Origin: Paenibacillus montanisoli
GTDB lineage: Bacteria; Bacillota; Bacilli; Paenibacillales; Paenibacillaceae
DNA length: 64,000 nt
Direction of reading: 5' to 3'
Assembly (NCBI RefSeq): GCF_003268025.1
Contig: NZ_QLUW01000003.1
Span: forward strand, 372,001 to 436,000
Shown here piece after piece: positions 8,757 to 17,872 of this stretch. The notes under the pieces were generated by a model. The model did no database searches. It saw only the letters and a program-made list of their open reading frames with translations, and was not told the origin of the DNA. Made by a program: the position numbers and the translations under genes. The number at the start of each line of letters is the position of its first letter. Positions within the stretch are counted from its first letter, which is position 1.

Positions 8757-9632
8757 ATGAGACCGACCTCTGGGGAGCGAGCGTTTGGCAGCATCAATAC
8801 GCTGCTGATGATCGGACTTTGCGTCGTCATGCTATATCCGTTTATATATGTACTGTTCGCATCGCTAAGCGACGCGGCGTCATTCATCCAGCACCGCGGC
8901 ATCATGCTGCGCCCGGCCGGCTTTAATCTGGACGCTTACCGCGCGGTATTCGACAATCCAATGATCGCAAGAGGCTACCGGAACACGCTGCTGTACGTGG
9001 TGCTCGGCACGTCGATCAATCTCTTCATGACCGCGCTTGGGGCTTATGTGTTATCCAGGCCGAACCTGTATTTCAAAAATGCGGTCATGTTCTTCATCGT
9101 CGTGACGATGGTTTTCCACGGGGGGCTGATTCCGACCTATCTGCTCGTGAACCAACTCGGCATGATGAATTCGATGTGGGCGCTGCTTATCCCGACGGCG
9201 ATCAATACGTTCAATTTGATCATCATGCGCACCGCGTTTCAAGGCATCCCGGTCAGCCTGGATGAATCCGCCCGCATGGACGGCGCCAATGATTGGACGA
9301 TTCTGTTCCGCATCGTGCTGCCGCTGTCGATGCCCGTCGTGGCCGTCATGATCCTGTGGTATGCGGTAGGCCATTGGAATTCCTTCTTCAGCGCGCTCGT
9401 TTATTTGCGGGACCGCGAAGCTTATCCGCTTCAGCTTGTGCTTCGCGAAATTCTGATCGCCAACGACACCGACTCCATGATGACGGACGCCGGTGCGAGC
9501 GACAAGTATGCGATTGGAGAAACGATCAAATACGCGACGATCATCGTCTCGACGCTGCCGATTATCTGCTTGTATCCGTTCCTGCAGAAATATTTCGTTA
9601 AAGGCGTCATGATCGGAGCCATAAAGGAGTAG
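8757..9632 (+). CDS. Sugar ABC transporter permease (LplC/YtcP type)
   Basis: A 291-residue permease with about six membrane helices and the EAA motif SLDESARMDGANDWTILFR. FHGGLIPTYLLVNQLG and the C-terminal QKYFVKGVMIGAIKE are characteristic of the LplC/YtcP partner. It follows its sister permease with a GAGGAG ribosome site in the short gap, and its stop codon overlaps or abuts the start of the GH88 gene. The two permeases and the lipoprotein make a complete importer except for the ATPase, probably a shared MsmX-like subunit. Confidence 0.93.
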   Translation: MRPTSGERAFGSINTLLMIGLCVVMLYPFIYVLFASLSDAASFIQHRGIMLRPAGFNLDAYRAVFDNPMIARGYRNTLLYVVLGTSINLFMTALGAYVLSRPNLYFKNAVMFFIVVTMVFHGGLIPTYLLVNQLGMMNSMWALLIPTAINTFNLIIMRTAFQGIPVSLDESARMDGANDWTILFRIVLPLSMPVVAVMILWYAVGHWNSFFSALVYLRDREAYPLQLVLREILIANDTDSMMTDAGASDKYAIGETIKYATIIVSTLPIICLYPFLQKYFVKGVMIGAIKE

Positions 9633-9640
9633 TGATCCAG

Positions 9641-10795
9641 TTGAGCCAAAATGTAGCGGCGCCGGTCATCGACCGCGCCTTCTGCGAGGAAGCGATTCAA
9701 TACGTGCTGTCTCAGATTGACCGCAACATGCCGACATTCCGGGATACGTTCCCGTCGCCTGCCAGCGTGAACAACCGGTACGAGGAGTGGGGCAACGTCG
9801 AATGGACGCCCGGATTTTGGACGGGCATGCTATGGCTGGCCTATGAAGTGACCGGCAATGCCAAATATCGCTTGGCAGCCGAGCGTCAGCTGGCGAGCTA
9901 TAAGAACAGGATCGATCATCGTATCCATACGAACCATCATGATCTAGGTTTTCTCTATACGCTGTCATGCGTCTCCGCTTACAGGCTGACGGGGAACGAG
10001 GAAGCGAAGCAGACGGCGCTGCGGGCGGCCGATCTGCTGATGGAGCGCTATTGGGAGCCGGCGGGCATCATCCAGGCCTGGGGCAACCTCGACAATCCGA
10101 ACGAGCGGGGCCGGATGATAATCGACTGCTGCATGAACCTGCCGCTGCTATACTGGGCATCCGAAATCACCGGAGACGACCGCTATTTCCGGGCCGCCGA
10201 TCGCCATGTCCGGCAATCCGCCGCTTACCTGATCCGAGAGGACGACTCCAGCTACCATACGTTTTATATGGATGTCGAGACCGGGAAGCCAAGGTACGGC
10301 AAAACCGCGCAGGGCTTCTCCGACGTCTCTTGCTGGTCGCGCGGGCAGGCTTGGGCGCTCTACGGTTTTCCGCTCAGCTACAAGTACAGCAAGAGGGCGG
10401 AGTTGATCGGCGTTGGGCAGAGGACGGCGGATTATTTGCTGAACCGGCTCCCGGAGGATCACGTCTGTTACTGGGATTTGACATTCACGGAAGGGAGCGA
10501 GGAGCGGGACAGTTCAGCCGCATCCATCGCCGCATGCGGGCTGCTGGAGCTTGCCAAGCATCTGCCGCTGTCGAACCCGAATAAACGCAAGTACGAGGAT
10601 GCGGCGCTGCTGATTATGAAGTCACTCGCCGAACGTTATACCGCCAAAAGCGATCCAAGCTCCAACGGGATCTTGCTGCATGCCGTTTACAGCAAGCCGC
10701 ACGGCAATGGGGTCGATGAGTGCTGCATCTGGGGAGACTATTTCTATTTCGAAGCGCTTGTGCGGATTACGAAGGATTGGCAACTCTATTGGTAA
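9641..10795 (+). CDS. GH88 unsaturated glucuronyl hydrolase
   Basis: About 384 residues of an alpha/alpha-barrel enzyme. Catalytic aspartates are recognisable as D101 in HHDLGFLY and D162 in MIIDCCMNLPLLYWAS, 61 residues apart, the same spacing as D88 and D149 of the Bacillus enzyme. Family GH88 removes the delta-4,5-unsaturated uronic acid that polysaccharide lyases leave at the non-reducing end of oligosaccharides from glycosaminoglycans, gellan, xanthan or similar polymers. It has no signal peptide, so it acts in the cytoplasm on imported fragments. The TTG at 9641 is 11 bases after AAGGAG; a GTG at 9632 overlapping the permease stop is also possible. It closes the operon before a bidirectional terminator. 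Confidence 0.9.
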   Translation: MSQNVAAPVIDRAFCEEAIQYVLSQIDRNMPTFRDTFPSPASVNNRYEEWGNVEWTPGFWTGMLWLAYEVTGNAKYRLAAERQLASYKNRIDHRIHTNHHDLGFLYTLSCVSAYRLTGNEEAKQTALRAADLLMERYWEPAGIIQAWGNLDNPNERGRMIIDCCMNLPLLYWASEITGDDRYFRAADRHVRQSAAYLIREDDSSYHTFYMDVETGKPRYGKTAQGFSDVSCWSRGQAWALYGFPLSYKYSKRAELIGVGQRTADYLLNRLPEDHVCYWDLTFTEGSEERDSSAASIAACGLLELAKHLPLSNPNKRKYEDAALLIMKSLAERYTAKSDPSSNGILLHAVYSKPHGNGVDECCIWGDYFYFEALVRITKDWQLYW

Positions 10796-10799
10796 TATA

Positions 10800-10828
10800 A
10801 AAAGATCGCCAACCTATGGCGATCTTTT
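10800..10828. terminator. Bidirectional terminator between convergent genes
   Basis: Eleven-base arms at 10800-10810 and 10818-10828, with T-rich ends on both strands. It serves the GH88 operon on the plus strand and the GPH symporter on the minus strand. Confidence 0.85.
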
Positions 10829-10831
10829 GTT

Positions 10832-12193
10832 TTACTGTTTAACCGCCTTCTTCATGTTGGCCTCGACCATGGCTTTGACTCTGTCCTCGGTCAGATCATA
10901 CGCTTTGTACATGATAGCCATCGCAATCGCGCCGCCAATGGCTGGGCCAATATTCAGCGTGGCCCAAAGCGCGTTCAGAGCGGTAGGCGACTGAGTCACG
11001 GTTTGTCCGGAAACGGCGGCCGCATAGCCCGCGATGCCGATGATCCACATGCTCAGGCCCCCTGAGATGGCGGTACTAATTTTGGCCATAAAGGTTTGCG
11101 CCGCGAACGTGATCGCTTCGAATCTTCTGCCGTTTGTATAATCATCATATTCGATGCAGTCCGAGAAGAATAACGAATAGATGATGAGAAACGGCGAGGA
11201 TAGCAATCCTTTTAAGAAAGTAATGACAAGGAACCAGGTGACGTTGTCTCTGGCAAACCAATAACTAAGAAGCGAGAATACGACCGTAGCGGCAAAAGAC
11301 AGTTGAACCAGCTTTATTTTGCCGAATTTACGGATCAGCATCGGCGCGAGAGGCGCGACTAAGAGCATCGGCAAAATCCCGATCGCCAGCATGCTCGCGG
11401 TTGCGTTCGGATCGCCATAGATGTCACCTGCGACGAACGGCGTCAGCGTAGTCGCGAAGTTCGTCCCGTTCGCGATGATGCTGATCACAACAATGGCGAC
11501 TAAATATTTATTGCTCGTCACTGCCTTGAATATCTCACTGATCGCAGGCGACTTCGTTCCTTCGTGCGTGACCCGTTCTTTCGTGAAACGAATCAGGAAC
11601 ATGGTCAGGAAAGCGATCACCGAGAAAATCAGGACGCTGATGAACCAGTTATTATCCGTACTCGAAAGCAGAAGAGGAAACATCACCATTGCGGCGAGAA
11701 CGCCGATCAAACCGGTAATTTTGTTAAAGGACAACAGCAGGTTGCGCTCTTCGGGGTAAGGGGTCATGACGGTAGATAGGGCATAAGCGGGTGCATCGGA
11801 CGCTGCATAAAGCGTACCCCATGCGATATAGGTAACGATCGCGTACGCGATTCGCACGGCTAGGCTTTGATCAATCAGGAAGCTTTCGAAGCCGAAGCAA
11901 AGCACGGTAAAGAGCGGGACCGTAATGGAGGCTAGCTTTACCCACGGTTTGAATTTACCGCCCTTCAGCTTGGAACGTTCGATAAAGGTCGCCAGCAGAG
12001 GGTCGGCAAAAGCATCCCAAATCCGTGCCGCCAATAGGATCCCCGCAACGATGGTGGCCGGTATGCCGAGCGCATTGGTGTAATAAACGCTTAAGAACGA
12101 AGTAAGAATCATGAAGACGATGTTCTGGCCGATGAAAAACACGTCGTAGCTTGTTCTCTCGAAACGGGTTGCAGCAAATTGCTTGGTTGTCAT
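10832..12193 (-). CDS. Glycoside-pentoside-hexuronide (GPH):cation symporter, MFS
   Basis: A 453-residue protein with about 12 membrane helices. The N-terminus has TSYDVFFIGQNIVFMILTSF and the RIWDAFADPLLATFIERSK signature of MelB/UidB/YicJ-type symporters, with FKPWV after the second helix. These import glycosides, pentosides or hexuronides driven by Na+ or H+. The start codon follows GGGGACG on the minus strand. A cre-like box lies 36 bases upstream, suggesting catabolite repression. It is divergent from a GH5-like hydrolase, so the two may handle the same glycoside. The precise sugar is not evident. Confidence 0.88.
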   Translation of the reverse strand: MTTKQFAATRFERTSYDVFFIGQNIVFMILTSFLSVYYTNALGIPATIVAGILLAARIWDAFADPLLATFIERSKLKGGKFKPWVKLASITVPLFTVLCFGFESFLIDQSLAVRIAYAIVTYIAWGTLYAASDAPAYALSTVMTPYPEERNLLLSFNKITGLIGVLAAMVMFPLLLSSTDNNWFISVLIFSVIAFLTMFLIRFTKERVTHEGTKSPAISEIFKAVTSNKYLVAIVVISIIANGTNFATTLTPFVAGDIYGDPNATASMLAIGILPMLLVAPLAPMLIRKFGKIKLVQLSFAATVVFSLLSYWFARDNVTWFLVITFLKGLLSSPFLIIYSLFFSDCIEYDDYTNGRRFEAITFAAQTFMAKISTAISGGLSMWIIGIAGYAAAVSGQTVTQSPTALNALWATLNIGPAIGGAIAMAIMYKAYDLTEDRVKAMVEANMKKAVKQ

Positions 12194-12228
12194 ATAGCTT
12201 TCGTCCCCTATTAATATTAATGATCTAG

Positions 12229-12244
12229 TTGCAACCGCTTACAA
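12229..12244 (-). promoter_or_regulatory. cre-like catabolite repression site
   Basis: On the minus strand this reads TTGTAAGCGGTTGCAA, matching the CcpA consensus WTGNAARCGNWWWCAW at all positions but one. It lies just upstream of the GPH symporter, before an AT-rich -10-like TTAATATTAAT. Confidence 0.55.
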
Positions 12245-12366
12245 TTCCTTCTATCAGGAGTTCATCAAGATGATATAAGGATAATCGACTCCTTCCGAGA
12301 ATTCAACCGAAAGCGTGAGAGGCGGCGTTTGATGCCGGTTTAGTCCATTTTTCGTTGATAGGTCCA

Positions 12367-12395
12367 TTAATTGCTTCGACGCATTGCGGTATGGT
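12367..12395 (+). promoter_or_regulatory. Candidate promoter for the GH5-like gene
   Basis: TTAATT (12367-12372), a 17-base spacer and TATGGT (12390-12395), about 30 bases before the ATG at 12424. The match to the consensus is modest. Confidence 0.3.
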
Positions 12396-12423
12396 AGAGG
12401 AAAATCGGAAATGGAGCGTCAAC

Positions 12424-14388
12424 ATGACCGCTAATGCTAATAATCGTCTATTCCCTCAACTATCTAGTCCTTTTTTCGTCGGATGCAACTATTGGGCTTT
12501 GCACGCCGGAACGGCCATGTGGTCGGATTGGAGGCCCGAAGTCGTCGAAGCGGACTTGCGCAAGCTTGCCGGCGAAGGAATCGAAGTGCTGCGGGTGTTC
12601 CCGCTTTGGCCGGATTTCCAGCCGATCGAAAGCCATTACCGGGAATTCGGCGCTCACTCGACCTACCGGTTCGGGGAGGCGCATGTGCCCGATGACGAGG
12701 CGGGCCGGGCAGGCGTATCGGAAGTGATGATGCAGCGTTTCGAGCAATTCTCTGAGCTCTCGAACCGATACGGGATCAAGCTGATTGTCGGCCTCATTAC
12801 GGGATGGATGAGCGGAAAACTGTTCGTTCCTCCTGCGCTACTCGGCAAATCGATTCTGACGGATGCGGATTCCATTCGGTGGCAGGTGAAATTCGTTTCG
12901 TATTTTGTCTCGCGCATGAAGCGGGAGCCGGCCATCATCGCCTGGGATCTTGGCAACGAGTGCAATAGCATGGGACAAGTGCAGTCGAGGGAGCAAGCTT
13001 GGGTGTGGACGGCTTCCTTGTCCAACGCGATTAAGCACGCCGATGCTAGCCGCCCGCTCGTCTCCGGCATGCATTGCCTCTTTCCGAAAGGAAGCTGGAC
13101 GATGCAGGATCAAGGGGAGCTGACCGATATTTTGACGACGCACCCTTATCCGTTCTGGACGCCTTACATGGATTACGACCCGATGGATACGATGAGGCCG
13201 ACACTGCATGCGACGGCGGAAAGTTTATTTTACGGCGGCATTGGCGGCAAGCCTTGCTTCGCGGAAGAGATGGGCACGATGGGTCCGATGGTTTGCAGCG
13301 ATGACGTCGCAGCTGCATTCGCGCGAACGAGCATGCTGACCCAGTGGGCGCATGGCCTGCATGGTCTGCAGTGGTGGTGCGCGAACGATCAGACAAGGCT
13401 GCAGCATGCGCCGTACGATGAGGTGGCGTGCGAAGGCGAGCTCGGGCTGTTGACCGAGGATGGCCGCGTCAAGCTTGTATTGACGGAGATGGCTAAGCTG
13501 AAGCGGGAAATCGCGGAATTGCCGATCGCGGCGCTTCCTTCGAGACGAACCGAAGCCGTCTGCATCTTGAACTCGGATCAAGACCATTGGGCGGTAGCCT
13601 ATGGCAGCTTCGTGTTGGCCAAGCAAGCCGGATTTGATCTGGCGTTTCGCTTCGAAGACCAGCCGCTGCCAGCTGCCGATCTTTACATGGTCCCATCCGT
13701 AACCGGCGTTCGAGGTGTGCCAAAGCGCAGATGGGAGCAGCTGTTGAAGCGCGTGGAGGAAGGGGCTTCGCTCTACGTTTCCGTCGATGATGGCTATTTG
13801 CTTCACTTCTCCGAGGTGACCGGGCTTTCGGTGCAGAACCGGCAGCGGCGGGCGGAGGCGGCCAAGGCCGCGCTTCTCGCCACGGATGAGCAAGACAGCA
13901 CGATCACGGTTCCTTCGTCCTTCCGTTGGACGCTGCGCTGCGACCGGGCTGAGGTGCTGGCTGCCGAGGAGGATGGCAACCCGGTGTTGACGCGTGCCTC
14001 CTACGGCAAAGGTACCGTCTATTTCATGTCGCTGCCGATCGAGCTGGCCATGACGATGGGGAAAGAGACATGCTCTTCGCCGGATGTGAACCCTTATTGG
14101 AGAATGTATCGTGAGGTTGCTCGGGAAGCGGCGAGCGGCCGCATCCTTAGCAAGGAAGATCCGCTAGTCGGGCTGACAGAGCATCCGCTGGACGATGGCG
14201 GTAAGCTAGTGGCGGTCCTGATTAACCACACGCCGGAGGCAAAAACCGTCCGCTTGCGGCTCAAGGAAGGCTGGCAGCTGGAAGCATGCTGGCGAGGCCA
14301 GGCAGAGGCTGCGGGCGCGGCGTATATGGATGTAAGCCTTTCTGCTAACGATGGAGCGGTCTTGCTGCTCATGTCTGACATCCGCTAA
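12424..14388 (+). CDS. GH5-like (clan GH-A) glycoside hydrolase
   Basis: About 654 residues. The first 370 form a TIM barrel: it opens with FFVGCNYWALHAG, has the acid/base glutamate E179 in WDLGNECN after strand 4, and a nucleophile candidate E281 or E282 in CFAEEMG near strand 7. This two-glutamate pattern is that of retaining clan GH-A enzymes such as mannanases and beta-glycosidases. The C-terminal half has a GH42-like glutamine-amidotransferase-type domain and a terminal beta region. There is no signal peptide, so it probably acts on imported oligosaccharides. GGAG at 12414-12417 supports the ATG at 12424, although the frame is open from 12355. The substrate is uncertain; the neighbouring symporter and importer suggest a hemicellulose fragment. 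Confidence 0.8.
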   Translation: MTANANNRLFPQLSSPFFVGCNYWALHAGTAMWSDWRPEVVEADLRKLAGEGIEVLRVFPLWPDFQPIESHYREFGAHSTYRFGEAHVPDDEAGRAGVSEVMMQRFEQFSELSNRYGIKLIVGLITGWMSGKLFVPPALLGKSILTDADSIRWQVKFVSYFVSRMKREPAIIAWDLGNECNSMGQVQSREQAWVWTASLSNAIKHADASRPLVSGMHCLFPKGSWTMQDQGELTDILTTHPYPFWTPYMDYDPMDTMRPTLHATAESLFYGGIGGKPCFAEEMGTMGPMVCSDDVAAAFARTSMLTQWAHGLHGLQWWCANDQTRLQHAPYDEVACEGELGLLTEDGRVKLVLTEMAKLKREIAELPIAALPSRRTEAVCILNSDQDHWAVAYGSFVLAKQAGFDLAFRFEDQPLPAADLYMVPSVTGVRGVPKRRWEQLLKRVEEGASLYVSVDDGYLLHFSEVTGLSVQNRQRRAEAAKAALLATDEQDSTITVPSSFRWTLRCDRAEVLAAEEDGNPVLTRASYGKGTVYFMSLPIELAMTMGKETCSSPDVNPYWRMYREVAREAASGRILSKEDPLVGLTEHPLDDGGKLVAVLINHTPEAKTVRLRLKEGWQLEACWRGQAEAAGAAYMDVSLSANDGAVLLLMSDIR

Positions 14389-14462
14389 ATCTAGTCTTTT
14401 AGACCTGAATAAAAGATGGAAATTGGTCGTAATTTGAAATATAAAGTCGTCGTCTTTTCACA

Positions 14463-14487
14463 AGCCCTCAATTGAGGGCTTTTTTTG
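14463..14487 (+). terminator. Rho-independent terminator
   Basis: An 18-base palindrome at 14463-14480 followed by a run of T to 14487, ending the GH5-like gene. Confidence 0.85.
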
Positions 14488-14534
14488 TCGTTCAAGTACC
14501 TTTATTATCCAATCTAAAACAGGACCTCGAATCC

Positions 14535-14562
14535 TTGTCTATGAATAACGCGGAGATAAAAT
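14535..14562 (+). promoter_or_regulatory. Candidate promoter for the cupin-AraC regulator
   Basis: TTGTCT (14535-14540), a 16-base spacer and TAAAAT (14557-14562), about 65 bases before the ATG at 14630. Plausible sigma-A match. Confidence 0.3.
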
Positions 14563-14629
14563 AAAGGTTATAAACCGCGTCCAATCGACGAGACTGCTCA
14601 ATCCATGCATTCACAGGAGGATATCGTAC

Positions 14630-15436
14630 ATGAACAGTATTGTTGAACATCTTCCAATCGATAAAGCCAGCGAGGCGTATTGCGGGACGATTGTTTACTC
14701 GCCGGGCGGGAAATATGGTCCGCGCGACCAGGAGTACCTTCAGCTCGTGCTTCTGCATACGGGTCGTTTGAATGTCACGATCGACGATACATGCCACTCC
14801 GTTACCCCTGGCCATGCCGTACTGTTAAAGCCGGGCCATCGGGAGTACTTCGAATTTGCGGATGACCAAGAGACATGGCACCGCTGGATCGCGGTTAGGG
14901 TTCCGGGATTTGAAGAGGAATATGAAGCGAAGCTGAACGATCTGCCGTTCATCCTGCCAATTTCAGCGGAGCTTAATAAACTCACGGACCTCATGCTCGA
15001 TATGAAAACTGGCACTTCATCGGAGAGCCCGCAGATGAGATGTATGGGACTCGCTGCCTTGTATCAATTCTCATATGAGCATTCACGAGAGGGGGGCATG
15101 CAGCATGTTCACCCATCGGTCATGCAAGCGAAAAGCTTCATTCACGAGCGCTATGCCGAGGATTGGACGTTAAATGAGCTTGCGGAGCACGTCAATGTAA
15201 CCCCGGAGCATTTAATCCGCTTGTTCAATGCGCATGAAAATACGACGCCGATTAAATATTTGTGGCATTATCGGGTAAGGCAAGCCGTGGAGATGCTGTC
15301 CGCCACCGATCATCCGGTCGCGGAGATCTCGCAGCGATGCGGCTTCAAGTCAACGGTCCATTTTTCCAGATGCTTGAAGCAGCGCACAGGGAAGTCGCCT
15401 TCCGAAATTAGAAGAGAAGCTCGGAATTACAAGTGA
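14630..15436 (+). CDS. AraC-family regulator with N-terminal cupin domain
   Basis: A 268-residue cytoplasmic regulator. Residues 1-150 look like the AraC-type cupin arm domain (LLHTGRLNVTIDD, HAVLLKPGHREYFEF). Residues 165-265 are the paired helix-turn-helix, with WTLNELAEHVNVTPEHLIRL and ISQRCGFKSTVHFSRCLKQ, ending in TGKSPSEIRR. AGGAGG before the ATG makes the start clear. It probably binds a sugar and controls the binding protein-permease-esterase genes just downstream; a pair of direct repeats at 15549-15582 over their likely promoter is a good target. A terminator separates the regulator from that operon. Confidence 0.9.
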   Translation: MNSIVEHLPIDKASEAYCGTIVYSPGGKYGPRDQEYLQLVLLHTGRLNVTIDDTCHSVTPGHAVLLKPGHREYFEFADDQETWHRWIAVRVPGFEEEYEAKLNDLPFILPISAELNKLTDLMLDMKTGTSSESPQMRCMGLAALYQFSYEHSREGGMQHVHPSVMQAKSFIHERYAEDWTLNELAEHVNVTPEHLIRLFNAHENTTPIKYLWHYRVRQAVEMLSATDHPVAEISQRCGFKSTVHFSRCLKQRTGKSPSEIRREARNYK

Positions 15437-15457
15437 ACGGAACCTATCATCTCTATT

Positions 15458-15484
15458 ACCCGGGCAATGACTGCCCGGGTTTTT
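15458..15484 (+). terminator. Rho-independent terminator
   Basis: Nine-base arms at 15458-15466 and 15472-15480 followed by T residues, ending the AraC regulator gene. Confidence 0.85.
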
Positions 15485-15548
15485 GTCTGTTTACAGAAGC
15501 GTTTTGAAGCAATAAGCCAGATCAATTCCGGTTCATTTTCAGTCAATT

Positions 15549-15585
15549 GGGTGGTATTGTCCACCTGTCAGACGGGTGGTATCCT
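15549..15585 (+). promoter_or_regulatory. Promoter with direct repeats upstream of the second importer
   Basis: TTGTCC (15557-15562), a 17-base spacer and TATCCT (15580-15585) form a candidate promoter. The nonamer GGGTGGTAT occurs at 15549-15557 and again at 15574-15582, and CCACC at 15561-15565 pairs with both GGTGG halves. Direct repeats across a promoter are what AraC-type activators bind. Confidence 0.45.
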
Positions 15586-15598
15586 TCTGTTTGAAGGA

Positions 15599-15614
15599 AA
15601 TAAAACGCTTACAA
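15599..15614 (+). promoter_or_regulatory. cre-like catabolite repression site
   Basis: AATAAAACGCTTACAA matches the CcpA consensus except at two outer positions. It lies just after the expected transcription start of the binding-protein operon, a position used for roadblock repression. Confidence 0.45.
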
Positions 15615-15639
15615 AATGCACATTCGTGGAGGGGTATCC

Positions 15640-16962
15640 TTGAAAAAAGCGATCAGTTTGCTCACGGCCTTAAGCTTCTGCGTTTACTTGGCAGGATGCA
15701 GCACGGACACAGGCACCAGCTCGTCATCGGATAGCGGCTCGGAATCAAGCGGCAAAAAGACGATTACATTGTGGACCTTCGCAGATACGCACAAGCAGTA
15801 CTATGACGAAATGAAAGCAAATTACGAGAAGGATCATCCGGATATCAACATCAAAATCGAGCTGCTTGAATATTCGGCTATGTTTGATAAATATACCGTC
15901 ATCTCGCAGTCCGGCGGTAAAGGCGCGCCGGATTTGATTGACGTCGAACAGGGCGCATTTCCGCGATATATCAAAGGGGACGTGCCTTTCGAGCCGCTGA
16001 ACGATTACATGGAAACGGCTGGGCTGTCCGATGCGATTCCAAAGGGGCGGCTCGATCTATACACCGTGAACAGCAACATCTACGGCATTGAAATCGCGGC
16101 ATGCGTCTCCGCGCTGTATTACCGGAAAGATCTTTACGACGCGGCGGGAATCGACGTGCCTTCGCTGAAAACCTGGAATGACTTCATGGAAGCATCCAAG
16201 CCCCTGATTGACAAGGACAAGTTCGTGTTAAGCGGTTCGGAGAAAGACCAAGGGTTGTTCGAACAATTGCTGCGCCAAGAAGGCGGTGATGTCGTCACGT
16301 CGGACGGAAAAATCGGCTTCAATACGCCGACAGGCATTGAGGTATTGACGCGAATCAAGGATTGGAAGGATCAAGGCTTCTTGAGCAAATCGATGCCGGA
16401 AGGCCCGCAGTATTGGGAAGCGTTCACGAATGGAAAATTCATTGCGGCATTCGGTCCTGACTGGTGGGCAGGGCAGCTTGTCCAGAACTCGCCGGATCTA
16501 AGCGGCAAATGGGCAGCGGTTCCGATGCCGCTCGGCGGACCGAGCTCGGTTCAAACGTCCGTGAATGGCGGTACGGGTCTTGCGCTCAGCAAATTCAGCG
16601 CCAATAAAGACGCGGCCTGGGATTTCTTGAAATACACGCATTTGGACACGGACAATATCGTTGAAAGCTTCCGTATCATCAATCTGTTCCCGGCGCTGAC
16701 AAGCGCGACGCAGTCTCCGGATCTTCACAAGGAGAGCGACACGACCAAATATTTCGGCGGCCAGGATATCGCGCAGCTGTACGCGGATCTCGGCACGCAA
16801 GCGCCGAGCCAGAACCAAGCTTGGTGGCGTTCGCTGGTCGGGAAGGCATGGGACAAATTCGAACCTGATTATCAGAACGGCAAAATGACGCCGGAAGCGT
16901 TCCTCGGGAATGTGGAGAAAGAACTCCAAAGCCTGATCGATGCGGAACAAGCACGGAAGTAA
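15640..16962 (+). CDS. Sugar-binding lipoprotein of ABC importer (family 1)
   Basis: About 440 residues. A lipoprotein signal ends in VYLAGCSTD, then a Ser/Gly-rich linker leads to a family 1 extracellular solute-binding domain: ITLWTFADTHKQYYDEMKAN near the start, and AFTNGKFIAAFGPDWWAG and LGGPSSVQTSVNGGTGLALS later. It would capture a sugar or oligosaccharide outside the cell for the two permeases that follow. GGAGGGG before the TTG at 15640 fixes the start. The esterase at the operon end suggests an acetylated oligosaccharide ligand, by inference. Confidence 0.9.
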   Translation: MKKAISLLTALSFCVYLAGCSTDTGTSSSSDSGSESSGKKTITLWTFADTHKQYYDEMKANYEKDHPDINIKIELLEYSAMFDKYTVISQSGGKGAPDLIDVEQGAFPRYIKGDVPFEPLNDYMETAGLSDAIPKGRLDLYTVNSNIYGIEIAACVSALYYRKDLYDAAGIDVPSLKTWNDFMEASKPLIDKDKFVLSGSEKDQGLFEQLLRQEGGDVVTSDGKIGFNTPTGIEVLTRIKDWKDQGFLSKSMPEGPQYWEAFTNGKFIAAFGPDWWAGQLVQNSPDLSGKWAAVPMPLGGPSSVQTSVNGGTGLALSKFSANKDAAWDFLKYTHLDTDNIVESFRIINLFPALTSATQSPDLHKESDTTKYFGGQDIAQLYADLGTQAPSQNQAWWRSLVGKAWDKFEPDYQNGKMTPEAFLGNVEKELQSLIDAEQARK

Positions 16963-16974
16963 GGAGGACGACCG

Positions 16975-17862
16975 ATGACCTCGCACGCATCTGCCCGCTT
17001 GAAAATTGCGCCGTTTCTCTTTATCAGCCCTTTCTTTATTGCCTATGCGATATTCGGGCTGTATCCCATTCTTTACGGGTTCTGGCTCAGTTTAATGAAA
17101 GGCACGGACAGCTATACATTTGCGGGTTTGTCCAATTACCTGTTCGTCTTTAAGGACGGCTTCTTCTGGAAAGCGATGTGGAACGGTACAAAGCTGGCAC
17201 TGGGCAGTCTGTTCCTCATCCTTCCGGTTGCGCTTGGCGTGTCTCTGCTGCTGAACCGGCCGTATATTTCGAAGAAAAAGGGGTTCTTCGCAACGTTCTT
17301 CTTTACCCCGAATATCACGTCGGCAGTTGCGGTGGGGATTATCTTCAAGCTGCTGCTGGAGCGGGACAGCGGCTTCCTCAACAGCATACTCGGCGTATTC
17401 GGCGTAGACCCGATCGGGTGGCTGAAGGATCCGGCTTGGACGATTCCGGCGCTCATTATTCTGTGCGGATGGAAGTATCTAGGCGTCAACATCCTGTTCT
17501 TCCTTGCCGGGCTGCAGAACGTCCCCAATGAGCTGATCGAGGCGGCCAAGATTGACGGCGCCACGCCGGCACAGCGTTTATGGTATGTGACGATGCCGCT
17601 GCTGCGTCCGATCATGACGTTTATCGTCTTCCAGTGTCTGCTCGGTTCCTATGGGATGTTCAGCGAGGCGTTCATTCTGGCAAACAGCGGTTTCGGACCG
17701 GAAAACTCCTTGGTCTTCCCGACCTCCTACTTGTACGATCAAGCTTTCCGGCGCCAAGATTTTACGTACTCGTCGGCGTTAGGTTACGTGTTCACTTTGA
17801 TGATGCTGGTCATCGGATTCATACAGCTGAAAATGTTCAATCTTAAGGACCAAGAGGGATAG
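16975..17862 (+). CDS. Sugar ABC transporter permease (MalF/UgpA type)
   Basis: A 295-residue protein with about six membrane helices and the EAA loop ELIEAAKIDGATPAQRLWYV. It begins with an AGGAGG site 12 bases after the binding-protein gene. It pairs with the next gene to form the membrane channel of a small-sugar or short-oligosaccharide importer. No ATPase gene is present in the operon. Confidence 0.92.
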   Translation: MTSHASARLKIAPFLFISPFFIAYAIFGLYPILYGFWLSLMKGTDSYTFAGLSNYLFVFKDGFFWKAMWNGTKLALGSLFLILPVALGVSLLLNRPYISKKKGFFATFFFTPNITSAVAVGIIFKLLLERDSGFLNSILGVFGVDPIGWLKDPAWTIPALIILCGWKYLGVNILFFLAGLQNVPNELIEAAKIDGATPAQRLWYVTMPLLRPIMTFIVFQCLLGSYGMFSEAFILANSGFGPENSLVFPTSYLYDQAFRRQDFTYSSALGYVFTLMMLVIGFIQLKMFNLKDQEG

Positions 17863-17872
17863 GAGGGCACTT

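Noticed and set aside
15549-15582. CRISPR-like repeats
   Set aside because: Only two 9-base copies, too short and too few; position over a promoter fits a regulator site.
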